Part shown: in pieces, positions 38,190 to 47,156 of the stretch
How positions within the stretch are numbered: the first letter of the stretch is position 1
How the letters are laid out: each line of letters opens with the position of its first letter
Assembly (NCBI RefSeq): GCF_001305515.1
Contig: NZ_LJYW01000001.1
Span: forward strand, 6,096,793 to 6,160,792
DNA from: Prosthecodimorpha hirschii
Lineage (GTDB): Bacteria > Pseudomonadota > Alphaproteobacteria > Rhizobiales > Ancalomicrobiaceae
Length of the DNA stretch: 64,000 nt
Direction: 5' to 3'
Position numbers and translations under genes: made by a program
Notes under the pieces: generated by a model
What the model saw: the letters and a program-made list of their open reading frames with translations, nothing else
The model's database searches: none
Told to the model about the DNA's origin: nothing

Positions 38190-38760
38190 CCCTTCTCCCA
38201 CCGGAGGGGCGAAGGGGACGGCGCCGGGGGATCGGGGCGGGCGGATTTCCCCGACTCTTCAACGTGTTATCCCCTTCGCCCCCCAAGGGGGGGAGAAGGT
38301 GCCCGAAGGGCGGATGAGGGGGACGGTCGCGCGTCAACGCCTCGAGGTACCGGTCCGACCGCCGGCCCCGCCGCCCCGGACCGCGAGACTTTCACGAGGC
38401 CGCGGTATCGAGCCTCCTCATCCGGCCTTCGGCCTCCTTCTCCCCCAAGGGGGCGAAGGGGAAGGCGCCGGGGGATTGGGGGGGCAGGGGACCTAGCGTC
38501 GGGAGGCAGAATAGCTGCGATCCCCCAACGGGTTGTTCCCTTCTCCCCCAAGGGGGCGAAGGGGAAGGAGCCGCGGCGTCGGGGCAGGGGGCCCGGTGTC
38601 GGGAGACAGACTATCTCCGGTCCCCGACCGGGTTGTTCCCTTCTCCCTCCGGACGGGCGAAGGGGAAGGAGCCGCGGCGTCGGGGGGCAGGGGACCCGGC
38701 GTCGGGAGACAGACTATCTCCGGTCCCCCAACGGTTTGCTCCCGTCTCCCTTCGCAGGCG
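38190..38760. repeat. Array of intergenic mosaic repeats including a 100-bp tandem
   Basis: The 1,063 bases between the amino acid transporter operon and the glyoxalase gene hold no gene I can support. Copies of the CTTCTCCC...GGGCGAAGGGGAAGG palindrome occur near 38190, 38275, 38440, 38540, 38640 and 38745. From about 38430 a unit of very nearly 100 bases is repeated about 3.3 times; the second and third units share AGACAGACTATCTCCGGTCC and differ at only a few positions. The copy at 38270-38322 carries the CCCGAAGGGCGGATGAGGGG arm found also near 2.1 and 41.0 kb. The part from 37747 to 38160 is unremarkable apart from an AT-richer patch near 37960. Confidence 0.8.
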
Positions 38761-38809
38761 AGCGACACGGCCACGGCCATCGGGTGAGCGCCGTCCGCCG
38801 GCCGGTGCC

Positions 38810-39250
38810 TTACCAGACGCCGGTGTTTTTCATGCTCGACCAGGGTTCGGCCGGCGCCTGGGCGGCGCCCTTCTGGAGAAGTTCGATCGAGATCAGGTCG
38901 GGCGAGCGGACGAAGGCCATGCGGCCGTCGCGGGGCGGGCGGTTGATGGTCACGCCGGCCTCCATCAGCCGGGCGCAGGTGGCGTAGATGTCGTCGACCT
39001 CGTAGGCGAGATGGCCGAAATTGCGCGCCGTGCCGTAGTCCTCCGGGTCCCAGTTGTAGGTCAGTTCGACCAGCGGCGCCTTGTCGGCGCGGGCGGCGGC
39101 CTCGTCTTCCGGGGCCGCGAGGAAGACCAGCGTGAAGCGGCCCGGTTCGTTGTCGATCCGGCGGGTCTCGATCAGGCCCATCTTGTTGACCCAGAAGTCG
39201 AGCGAGTCCTCGAGATTGCGGACGCGGACCATGGTGTGCAGATATCGCAT
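38810..39250 (-). CDS. gloA: Glyoxalase I (lactoylglutathione lyase), VOC family
   Basis: A 146-residue VOC-superfamily protein that should convert the methylglyoxal-glutathione adduct to S-lactoylglutathione. The four metal ligands expected for glyoxalase I can be placed: His5 (MRYLHTMVRV), Glu in LVELTYNWD, His in FGHLAYEVDD and Glu in ISIELLQKG. The N-R-x-x-G/D and TRRIDN... region (MGLIETRRIDNEPGRFTLVFL) is also family-like. The ATG follows AGGAG. It diverges from the sirtuin gene with 41 bases between start codons, so the two share a promoter region. Confidence 0.88.
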   Translation of the reverse strand: MRYLHTMVRVRNLEDSLDFWVNKMGLIETRRIDNEPGRFTLVFLAAPEDEAAARADKAPLVELTYNWDPEDYGTARNFGHLAYEVDDIYATCARLMEAGVTINRPPRDGRMAFVRSPDLISIELLQKGAAQAPAEPWSSMKNTGVW

Positions 39251-39291
39251 GGGGGTCTCCTGACCGTGAAGCGACGCAAGGGCGTGGAGCC

Positions 39292-40074
39292 ATGAATATC
39301 GTGTCGGATCTCGCCGAGGGAAGGCGCATTCTCACCGAGGCGATCGACTCGGCGAAGCGGCTGGTGCTGTTCACCGGGGCCGGCGTCTCGACGGAGTCCG
39401 GCATCCCGGACTTCCGCTCGCCGGGCGGGCTGTGGTCGCGGATGCGCCCGATCCTGTTCCAGGACTTCGTCGCCTCCGAAGAGGCCCGGCTCGAAGACTG
39501 GCGCCGGCGGTTCCATCTGATGGCGGAATTCGAAGCCGCGCAGCCGAATGCCGGCCACCGCGCCATGGCCGGACTGGTCGCGCGCGGCGAGGCGATCGCG
39601 CTGATCACGCAGAATATCGACGGCCTGCACGAGCGCTCCGGGGTTCCGGAGGAGCGCCTGATCCGCCTGCACGGCACCGGCACCCATGCGGCCTGCCTCG
39701 ACTGCGACACACGCATGGAGATCGCCGAGGCGGTGGCGGCGATCGCCGCCACCGGGCGCGCGCCGCGCTGCCCGGCCTGCGGCGGTCTCGTCAAATGCGC
39801 GGTGGTCAGTTTCGGCCAGTCCATGCCGGAAGCCGAGATGGCCCGGGCGGAGGCGGCCAGCCGCGCCGCCGATCTGTTCGTCGCGGCCGGCTCGTCGCTG
39901 CAGGTCCATCCGGCGGCCGGGCTTCCGGTCGCGGCCCGGCGGGCGGGGGCGCGTCTGATCATCGTCAATCGCGACGAGACGGCGCTCGACGGGCTCGCCG
40001 ATTTCGTGCTGCGCGGCCCGATCGGACGGCTGTTCGAGCCCGCCGACCAAGCCGCCAGGGACGGCGCGACCTGA
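39292..40074 (+). CDS. Sir2-family NAD-dependent protein deacetylase (sirtuin)
   Basis: A 260-residue sirtuin that removes acyl groups from lysines using NAD. Motifs: FTGAGVSTESGIPDFRSPGGLW, TQNIDGLHERSG, catalytic His in RLHGTGTHAAC, zinc cysteines CLDC and CPACGG, VVSFGQSMP, AAGSSLQVHPAAGLP and IIVNRDET. The bacterial CobB group controls acetyl-CoA synthetase and other metabolic enzymes. It starts 41 bases from the divergent glyoxalase gene. Confidence 0.93.
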   Translation: MNIVSDLAEGRRILTEAIDSAKRLVLFTGAGVSTESGIPDFRSPGGLWSRMRPILFQDFVASEEARLEDWRRRFHLMAEFEAAQPNAGHRAMAGLVARGEAIALITQNIDGLHERSGVPEERLIRLHGTGTHAACLDCDTRMEIAEAVAAIAATGRAPRCPACGGLVKCAVVSFGQSMPEAEMARAEAASRAADLFVAAGSSLQVHPAAGLPVAARRAGARLIIVNRDETALDGLADFVLRGPIGRLFEPADQAARDGAT

Positions 40075-40328
40075 GACGTCCGATGCTGCAGTGCCGTCCC
40101 TGCCGTTACGGAGCCGGCTGCCGGAATCCCGTCAATGGCGCGAAGCCTTGGAAGCGTGTCTCCGCGGTATCAATTGTGGCGAAATCGGGCACAACATCAC
40201 CGAAACCGGTAGTCGGGCCCGGACTGGGTGATATTGTTTCGTTAAGAATCAGTGCGGGGCTCCAGCTTCGCGAATCGTAAGCGGGCCGGTATGCTCCGGC
40301 CATGTATTTGCCTCGGGGGTGGTTAGGT

Positions 40329-40907
40329 ATGGGGGCCAAGTTTACGCCGGACGCCCGCCCTATTGAAGCGCTGGACGACAGCCAGGCCGTCGATGTGATC
40401 GAAGTGGCCGGATCGATCAAGTGGTTCGACGTGGCCAAGGGCTACGGGTTCATTCTTCCCGACAACGGCCTGCCGGACATTCTCCTGCATGTGACCTGCC
40501 TCCGCCGCGACGGTTTCCAGACCGCCTATGAGGGCGCCCGTGTCGTCGTCGAAGTGCTCGACCGCCCGCGCGGCCTGCAGGCCCTGCGCATCCTGCATAT
40601 GGACGAATCCACGGCCGTACACCCGTCTCAGCTGCCGCCCAGCCGCACGCATGTCCAGGTCGTGCCGACCAGCGGCATGGAACGCGCGGTGGTCAAGTGG
40701 TTCAACCGCATCAAAGGCTTCGGCTTCCTGACCTGCGGCGACGGCACGCCCGATATCTTCATCCATATGGAAACCCTGCGCCGGTTCGGCATCGCCGAAC
40801 TGCGCCCCGGCCAGACCGTGCTGGTCCGCTTCGGCGACGGCCCGAAGGGCCGCATGGCCGCCGAGATCCGCCCCGACGGCCCGAGCCACATCCCCGCCTC
40901 GCACTGA
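40329..40907 (+). CDS. Cold-shock protein with two CSD domains
   Basis: A 192-residue protein with two cold-shock domains joined by a linker. Domain 1 (about residues 26-95) has GSIKWFDVAKGYGFILPDNG and DILLHVTCL; domain 2 (about 118-185) has AVVKWFNRIKGFGFLTCGDG and DIFIHMETL. The RNP1 (K-G-[YF]-G-F) and RNP2 motifs needed to bind single-stranded RNA or DNA are intact in both. This tandem form is usual in rhizobial-type alphaproteobacteria. The ATG at 40329 (MGAKFTPDARP) follows GGGGGTGG; an ATG at 40302 is in frame but less likely. The 254 bases upstream may form a leader; I see no clear promoter. Confidence 0.93.
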   Translation: MGAKFTPDARPIEALDDSQAVDVIEVAGSIKWFDVAKGYGFILPDNGLPDILLHVTCLRRDGFQTAYEGARVVVEVLDRPRGLQALRILHMDESTAVHPSQLPPSRTHVQVVPTSGMERAVVKWFNRIKGFGFLTCGDGTPDIFIHMETLRRFGIAELRPGQTVLVRFGDGPKGRMAAEIRPDGPSHIPASH

Positions 40908-40980
40908 GCCGCCCAGCGTCCCGCCCTTCGCACGTCGTCTCGCGTTGAAGGGGGGGCGCTCGGCTGGGGATCTTCAGGCC

Positions 40981-41712
40981 GATTTTGACGATCCCTCAGC
41001 GGGTTAACCCCTTCTCCCACCAGTGGGGGGAGAAGGTGGCCGAAGGCCGGATGAGGGGGGCGATCGCGCGGTTGGGCTGCGGATGTCCGGTCCGCCTCTG
41101 CCTGTGCCATGACCGCGGGTGGGGGCCGGTGACGGACATCGAACCCCTCATCCGCCCTTCGGGCACCTTCTCCCGCAAGGGGAGAAGGGGATGGGGCCGG
41201 TGGATCCGACGGGCTGATTGCTGCGATCTCTCAGCGGGTTAACCTCTTCTCCCACCATCTGGGGGAAGGGGATCGGGCCGGTGGATCCAACGGGCTGATT
41301 TTGACGATCCCTCAGCGGGTTAATCCCTTCTCCCACCAGTGGGGGGAGAAGGTGGCCGAAGGCCGGATGAGGGGGTGGATCGCGCGTCAACGCCCCGAGG
41401 CGGCGGTCCGGCCGCCGACAAGGCCGACGGCGGACCGCGAGACTTTCACCCTGCCGCGGCATCCAGGCCCCCTCATCCGCCCTTCGGGCACCTTCTCCCC
41501 CTTGGCAGGGGGCGAAGGGGAAGGGGCCGGGGGCTGATTGCTGCGATCCATCAGCGAGTAAAACGATTCTCCCACCATCTGGGGGAGAAGGGGATGGGGC
41601 CGGGGCATCTGATGGGCTGATTGCTGCGATCCCTCAACGGGGTAGTCCCTTCTCCCACCATCGGGGGGAGAAGGTGGCCGAAGGCCGGATGAGGGGTGGA
41701 TCGCGCGTCAAC
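40981..41712. repeat. Large array of intergenic mosaic repeats
   Basis: This stretch is built of about seven palindromic modules in alternating arrangement. Modules with CTTCTCCCACC...GGGGGGAGAAGGTGGCC occur near 41010, 41325 and 41650; shortened modules near 41245 and 41570; modules with CCCTCATCCGCCCTTCGGGCA near 41145 and 41470. They are joined by a recurring linker (GGGCTGATT-[TG]... then CGATC-[CT]-CTCA-[GA]-CGGG). Two modules end with GGATCGCGCGTCAACGC. The alternation and shared linkers point to repeated duplication. From 41713 to 42136 no gene is supported; a candidate promoter for the next operon lies at 41926-41954. Confidence 0.8.
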
Positions 41713-41925
41713 GCTCCAAGGTGACGGTCGGGCCGCCGACAATGCCGAGCTGGCCCGGGTCGTGGCGGCGTCGGGCGTGGCCGATCGGTCGGGGCGCTGC
41801 TTCCCACGCTTGCCGGCGGGGCCACCGTGCCCGCCAGGGCGCCGGTTGGCGGGAAGGCTTGAGGGCATCCGACGATCGGATGGGGCCCCGCAATTGCGTT
41901 GGCGGGCCGGAGCGGGACGGCGCGA

Positions 41926-41954
41926 TTGACGCTTCGCCCCGGGCCGCGTTTAAC
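41926..41954 (+). promoter_or_regulatory. Candidate promoter of the SPFH-kinase-protease gene cluster
   Basis: TTGACG (41926-41931) and TTTAAC (41949-41954) are separated by 17 bases just after the repeat array. The -10 match is modest. Transcription would begin about 175 bases before the GTG start of the first gene. Confidence 0.3.
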
Positions 41955-42136
41955 TGCGTACACAAACGGAAACAAGACGGTCGCAAACGCGGCGTGCCTT
42001 TGGGCTTTGCCGTCAACAATGCCGAAACGGTGCGGCGACCCGGATGGCGACACTCATCACAGTTCTGGCCGGGCATCCGGCCATGCGGGGATCGATCCGG
42101 CCTGCGTCCGGCGCGCCCCGAGCCTGGAGGGATCGC

Positions 42137-42643
42137 GTGCTTTCTGGTTTCGACTTGGAGCGGGTCGCCGGCATTCTGTTCGGCGCCACGCTGGTTTTCG
42201 GCGGGCTCTGGCTCGTCGGCTCCGTGCTCGCCGCCATGCATCGGCGCGCCTACAACCTGACCCGGGCGGAAACGGCCGGCACCGTCCAGCAGCCGGACTT
42301 CACCCGTGGCGGCAGCGCGGATCGCCGGGCCGCCGCGGAGGCTGCGGCGCGCGCCGGTACGGTGGTGGCGCCGCATGCGGTCCCGGCCCCGGCGCCGTCG
42401 CCCTATGCGCGGCTCTGCTTCTGGTCGCGGATGTCGGCGCTGGTCGCGGCCGGCACCTCCCTGATCGCGATCGTCTTCCAGGCGGTCGGCGCCGGACGGC
42501 AGGCCGAGGAGGCCGCCAAGGCGGTTGGCGGGCTGGACGGTATCCTGGCCGCCCTTGCCCAGCACAAGATCGGCGTCGCGGTCGCGGCCGTCGTGATCGT
42601 CGCCAACATGATCGCAGCCGCGCGTCGCGGCGAACGGGCCTGA
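42137..42643 (+). CDS. Small membrane protein, first gene of the kinase-protease cluster
   Basis: A 168-residue protein with three predicted membrane segments: about residues 8-32 (AGILFGATLVFGGLWLVGSVL), 97-118 (SALVAAGTSLIAIVFQAV) and 145-163 (VAVAAVVIVANMIAA), with a polar Ala/Pro-rich loop between the first two. I recognise no family. The GTG at 42137 is chosen because GGAGG at 42126-42130 is ideally placed; an ATG at 42044 would add 31 residues without a membrane or coding signal. The SPFH-like gene starts 48 bases downstream, so the two are likely co-transcribed. Confidence 0.65.
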   Translation: MLSGFDLERVAGILFGATLVFGGLWLVGSVLAAMHRRAYNLTRAETAGTVQQPDFTRGGSADRRAAAEAAARAGTVVAPHAVPAPAPSPYARLCFWSRMSALVAAGTSLIAIVFQAVGAGRQAEEAAKAVGGLDGILAALAQHKIGVAVAAVVIVANMIAAARRGERA

Positions 42644-42691
42644 CGCCCGCCTGCCGAACCCGTCCCGGTCCGCCTTTCCAACGAGGCCCCC

Positions 42692-44407
42692 ATGTCGTCC
42701 TCCGTGCTGACCCTCTCCAGTGACCAGCTGCTTGCCGAATATGTCGGCCTCAATGAATTCCGCGGCTTCGCCGAGACCCGGCTGGCGGTCGGTCCCGACC
42801 TCGCCGCGGTTCTGATCCGCGACGGCCGGGTGGTCGGTGTCGAGGCCGGCACGCATGTCTCTGTCGGCGGCTTCTGGCAGGGGCTGAAGGACGCCATCGG
42901 CGGGCAGCATTCGCTGCGCCTGCTGATCGCCGATCTGAAGCCGTTCCGGCTGGTCGAGCAGGTCACCGCCCTGACGGCCGACCGGGTGCCGGTCGGCGGC
43001 GAATTGACCTTCGAGTTCCAGGTCGATCCGGAGCGGGCCGCCAACATCCTCGGCTTCATGGCCGAGCACCGGGCGGTCCTGAAGACCGACGTGACCGCGC
43101 GGCTGATGGCGCATCTCAAGGACCGGGTGATCGAGGCCGAGATCGGCCGGCTCGGTGCCGTCGACATCCGCGGCAATGTCGGCCTGCAGGACCGCATCCA
43201 GGCGCGGATCATGGCCGAGGTCGAGCGCGTCGCCGGCGAGATCGGGTTGACGGTCAGGGCCGTCTCGGCGACCTGGACCATGAACGAGGTCGAGCTGGCC
43301 GAGATCGAGGCGCGCCGCAAGGCGGCCGAGGATCAGCGGCTGAAGCAGGAGCACGAGCTCCTGACCAGCCAGCTGAAGCGCGAAGCCGACACGACCGTCC
43401 TGAAGATCAATCTCGCCAACGCGGCCGACCGTGCCCGTGTGATCGACGAGGCGGAGCTGCGCCGGCTGGTGCTCTCCAACGAGCTGCAGTTCGAGGAGGC
43501 GCGCGAATCCGGCATCCGCTCGGCCGAGATGAACGCCCTGATGGGCGAGATCGCCAAGGTGGTCGCCCGCCGCCAGGCGCGGTTCGAGGAGGAACTCGCC
43601 GCCATCGACCAGCAGAAGGCGCGCACCCTGCGCGACGGCGAGGCCCGCTATGCCGGCATCGATGTCGGCATCGAGGAGGCGCGGCGGCTGCAGATCCGGG
43701 CCGAGATCGACCAGGCCAACCAACTCGCCAACAGCCGCGCGATGATCGCGCAGCGCCGGGTCAATGCCGAACTGGCCGAGATGGACCGGCTCGAGGCGCT
43801 GAAGGGCGAGGAGCATCAGAGCGCGCTGGTCTCAATCCAGAACCAGCGCCGGCGCGAGCAGGCCCGGCTGGAGGCCGACCTGCGCGAGGCGGCGCGGCAG
43901 ACCGAGATCCGCGATGCCGAGGCGCAGCATGCGCGGCTGCGCGATCTCAACGATCTGAATGCCGCCAATGCGCGGTCGCAGATCGACAACGAGCGCTTCC
44001 GCGACGACTCGTCGGCCGAGCGGCGCATCCGCGAGGCCGAGGCGGCGGCCCGCCATGCCGCCAGCTTGATCGAAGCGGAAAGCAGCCTGACGGCCGAGCA
44101 GATGAAGGCGCGCAAGCTCGACAACCAGGGCGCCGCCCAGGTGCTGACCGCGGAGGCCAACGCGCTCGCCCAGCGCGACCAGGCGCTGACCCAGGCGCTG
44201 CGCGACCAGATCGCCGCCACCCGCGACGATGCCCGCGCGGCCCAGAACACCATCGCGATGACCGCCGCCGGCACCGCCCAGGGCGTCGGCCAGGCGATTT
44301 CCGGCTTCGCGCCGCCGCCGACCCTGATCGAGTGCCCGCACTGCCACCAGCAGACGCTCGCGCGCGGTCCGAACTGCGTCCATTGCCGCCAGCCGCTGGG
44401 AGCCTGA
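42692..44407 (+). CDS. SPFH-like coiled-coil protein with C-terminal zinc ribbon
   Basis: A 571-residue soluble protein. Residues 1-205 look like an SPFH/band-7-type domain (ALTADRVPVGGELTFEFQVDP; IMAEVERVAGEIGLTVRAVSATWTM), from which a long charged helical coiled coil runs to about 515. After a small Ala/Gly-rich stretch a zinc ribbon closes the chain: C548-x2-C551-x10-C562-x2-C565. SPFH proteins form ring or cage oligomers, often on membranes; this one has no membrane segment, so its membrane contact may be through the neighbouring proteins. The kinase gene follows after 4 bases, suggesting translational coupling. SPFH assignment is by pattern and should be checked by profile search. Confidence 0.7.
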   Translation: MSSSVLTLSSDQLLAEYVGLNEFRGFAETRLAVGPDLAAVLIRDGRVVGVEAGTHVSVGGFWQGLKDAIGGQHSLRLLIADLKPFRLVEQVTALTADRVPVGGELTFEFQVDPERAANILGFMAEHRAVLKTDVTARLMAHLKDRVIEAEIGRLGAVDIRGNVGLQDRIQARIMAEVERVAGEIGLTVRAVSATWTMNEVELAEIEARRKAAEDQRLKQEHELLTSQLKREADTTVLKINLANAADRARVIDEAELRRLVLSNELQFEEARESGIRSAEMNALMGEIAKVVARRQARFEEELAAIDQQKARTLRDGEARYAGIDVGIEEARRLQIRAEIDQANQLANSRAMIAQRRVNAELAEMDRLEALKGEEHQSALVSIQNQRRREQARLEADLREAARQTEIRDAEAQHARLRDLNDLNAANARSQIDNERFRDDSSAERRIREAEAAARHAASLIEAESSLTAEQMKARKLDNQGAAQVLTAEANALAQRDQALTQALRDQIAATRDDARAAQNTIAMTAAGTAQGVGQAISGFAPPPTLIECPHCHQQTLARGPNCVHCRQPLGA

Positions 44408-44411
44408 TCGC

Positions 44412-47060
44412 ATGGCGTGGCATCCCTATCGCACCTGCTGTTCCGAGACGCTCCAGGCGCTGCCGAGCGCGATGGCCTGCGCGGAATGCGGCAACCCGCT
44501 CCTGCGCTGCACCGGTGTCGACAGCTGCAACCAACTGATCGAACCCGACCGGGCCTGTCCGGTCTGCGCACCGGCACCGCTCGTCGCCGTCGAGCCGATC
44601 GGCTCGATGCGGCGCGGCGACACGCTGGCGCTGCCCTTCGTGATCGCCAACCGCTCGCCCCTGCCGCAGCGCAGCTTCCGGCTGGTGAGCTTCGAGAAGC
44701 GCGAGGGCAACGGCCCCTACCAGCCGGTGCCGGTGCCGTTCGAGCGGGTCGAGACCGGCGAGGGCAAGGGACGCCAGATCGTCGTCCAGGCAGGTCCGTT
44801 CGAATCGAGCGGCAAATATGCGGTCGGGCTCCGGCTGGTGGTCGAGGTGCCGTGCGGGCCGGTCACCGAGACCTACGCCTATGAGGGCACGGTCTTCGTC
44901 GAGATCGCGCCGTCGAACGAGCAGGCGATCCAGTTCCATGTCGACCTGTCGGGCGCCTCGATCGGGCAGGGCCAGCTGATCAACATCGCGCCGTTCCTGG
45001 GTGGACGGCCGGCCGAGGAGGGCCGCGCCGCGGAAGCCGCGATCATCGAGCTGCAGCGCGCGGAGCGCCACGAGCGCCAGGCCGGGCTGCGCGGTCTCGC
45101 CGACCAGGGCAATCTGGAGGTGCCGCGCGATGTCGAGCTGGTGCTGACCGGCGTCAAGGCGCCGCTGGCGGCCGGACGGCTCGCCGCGCTCGGGCGGATC
45201 ACGGCCGGCAATCCGATCGAGGGCCAGCCGGCGCCGGACCTGCCGCTGCCCGTCGAGGGCGCCGACGGCCAGCCCGATCAGGCGGCGATGGCCCGGCTCG
45301 CCGGCCCGCGCTTCCGCCTGCAGATCGAGAACGACCGGCTGGTGCTGATCAACCTGATCCAGGGCGGCGTCGCGGTCGACGGAAGGCGGCTGGCGCGCGA
45401 CGAACGCTTCGCGCTCGGCCCGGCCAACCGCATCGCGCTGCTGCCCGACGAGGTCCGCTCCGCCGAGATCGCGGTCAGCTTCGTGCCCGGCCGCGGCCGG
45501 GTCGACCGGATCGAGCTGGTGCGCACCACCGACCTGCGCGACAAGCGGCCGGATCTCGCCGAGGGCGGGGTATTCGCCGGGCGCTACGAGATCCTGCGCA
45601 AGCTCGGCGAGGGCGGCATGGGGCAGGTCTATGCCGTCCGCGACGTGCAGTCCCAGGACGAGATGGCGCTGAAGCTGGTCCGCCGCGACCTGATGCAGTC
45701 CGAAGACGCGCTCAAGCGGCTGGTCGACGAGGGCCGCCGCGCCCGCCGCGTCCGGCACCGCAACGTGGTCTCGATCTACGACGTGGCCGTCGCCGGCGAT
45801 CAGCCCTACCTGACCATGGAGCTGCTCGACGGCAGTTCGCTGCGCGAGGTCCTGAATGTCGCCAAGCAGACCCGGCGCGACATTCCCGTCCCGGCGGTGA
45901 TGCGCATCGTGGCGGGCGTGCTCGAAGGCCTCGGCGAGGCGCACCGGCAGGGGTTGGTGCATCGCGACATCAAGCCGGAGAATATCTTCGTCCAGGGCGA
46001 TGTCTTCGGCAGCGGGGCGGTCGAGACGCGCATCCTGGATTTCGGCATCGCCAAGGCGGCCGGGCCGATGTCGATGGCGACCATGCGGGCGAGCGGGGCG
46101 ACCGGCACGCCGCGCTACTGGGCGCCCGAGCAGCAGGCCGGCGCCGACGTGATCGGGCCGGAGGCCGATCTCTATTCGGTCGGCATCCTGCTCTACGAAC
46201 TCCTGCTGCGCGGGCTGCCCGCCCATGGCGCGCTCGGCCAGCCGAGCGAGCAGCGCCGCGACGTGCCGCCCTATCTCGACAAGGTCGTCGCCAAGGCGGT
46301 GCAGCAGCGCGAGGACAACCGCTATCAGACGGCGGCCGAATTCGCCGCCGCGCTCGCCTTCCCGCCGTCTGTGGCGCCGGAGCCGCAACGCAAGCCGGCG
46401 ATCGACCCGGTCCCGCCGCGGCTCGATCCAGTGTCGAAACCCGAGCCGAAGCCCGAGCCCGTCTTCCAGCACGGCGGTGGGCAGCACGGCGGTGGGCCGC
46501 AAGGGGGTGGGCAGCAGGGGGGTGGGCCGCAGGGTGGCGGATCGCTCGGCGGCGGGACGGCGCATGTCGTCGCGATCGAGACGGCGGCCGGCAACGGCTG
46601 GTCCGGGCAGGTGACTTTCGCGGGCGCCGATCCGGGCCGTCTGCTGCGCGACCATGTCGCGAGGGCGGGCGGCGCGATCGTCTCCGAGCTCGATGCCGGT
46701 CGCCGGGTGCATTTCACGGCCCGGCGCTCGGATCTGATGCGGACCTCGATGCTCCCGGTCACCTTCACCGGCGAGGCGACGCTGAGCCCGATGACCGGCG
46801 ACCGCGGACGCATCGACGTGTCCGTCGGTTTCAAGGCCGGCGCCAACATCGCCTTCCTGGTCGCCAACTTCTTTCTCGTCTGCTTCGTCGCCTATCTCCT
46901 GGCCGCCATGATGGTCGGTCAGGCGGCCGCCGAGGAGATCGCCGGCGGCCTGTCGATCTTCGTCGGCATCGGCAGCTTCTTCGCCTACCGCTACACCTTG
47001 CGCGGCCTCGCCAAGGAGATCGCCGGGGATGTCGGCCAGGGCCGCCGCACCGGCGGCTGA
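44412..47060 (+). CDS. Membrane Ser/Thr protein kinase with N-terminal zinc ribbon
   Basis: An 882-residue protein. Residues 1-52 contain eight cysteines including C23-x2-C26 and C49-x2-C52, a zinc-ribbon-like module. Residues 60-200 are a beta-rich domain; about 300-360 (FRLQIENDRLVLINLIQGGV) resembles an FHA-like or similar beta-sandwich but is not certain. The Hanks-type kinase domain spans about 390-650 with Gly-rich loop GEGGMGQVY, Lys421, HRDIKPEN (517-524), DFG (543-545) and a GTPRYWAPEQ activation segment, so it should be active. A linker with repeated GGG units (about 690-715) leads to a last domain with two membrane segments (about 811-835 and 846-864). It is the core of the 42-49 kb cluster. 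Confidence 0.9.
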   Translation: MAWHPYRTCCSETLQALPSAMACAECGNPLLRCTGVDSCNQLIEPDRACPVCAPAPLVAVEPIGSMRRGDTLALPFVIANRSPLPQRSFRLVSFEKREGNGPYQPVPVPFERVETGEGKGRQIVVQAGPFESSGKYAVGLRLVVEVPCGPVTETYAYEGTVFVEIAPSNEQAIQFHVDLSGASIGQGQLINIAPFLGGRPAEEGRAAEAAIIELQRAERHERQAGLRGLADQGNLEVPRDVELVLTGVKAPLAAGRLAALGRITAGNPIEGQPAPDLPLPVEGADGQPDQAAMARLAGPRFRLQIENDRLVLINLIQGGVAVDGRRLARDERFALGPANRIALLPDEVRSAEIAVSFVPGRGRVDRIELVRTTDLRDKRPDLAEGGVFAGRYEILRKLGEGGMGQVYAVRDVQSQDEMALKLVRRDLMQSEDALKRLVDEGRRARRVRHRNVVSIYDVAVAGDQPYLTMELLDGSSLREVLNVAKQTRRDIPVPAVMRIVAGVLEGLGEAHRQGLVHRDIKPENIFVQGDVFGSGAVETRILDFGIAKAAGPMSMATMRASGATGTPRYWAPEQQAGADVIGPEADLYSVGILLYELLLRGLPAHGALGQPSEQRRDVPPYLDKVVAKAVQQREDNRYQTAAEFAAALAFPPSVAPEPQRKPAIDPVPPRLDPVSKPEPKPEPVFQHGGGQHGGGPQGGGQQGGGPQGGGSLGGGTAHVVAIETAAGNGWSGQVTFAGADPGRLLRDHVARAGGAIVSELDAGRRVHFTARRSDLMRTSMLPVTFTGEATLSPMTGDRGRIDVSVGFKAGANIAFLVANFFLVCFVAYLLAAMMVGQAAAEEIAGGLSIFVGIGSFFAYRYTLRGLAKEIAGDVGQGRRTGG

Positions 47061-47156
47061 CGGCGTCGCCCGATCCCGTTGTCCGATCGTGCCGGGACGG
47101 CGTCCCGGCGCCGATCCTCTCAAGGCGTCGGCCCGAACCGGCGCGCGGAGGTTCAG

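Noticed and set aside
38430-41712. CRISPR array
   Set aside because: Repeat units are 50-100 bases, palindromic, irregularly joined and without unique spacers; no cas gene is near.
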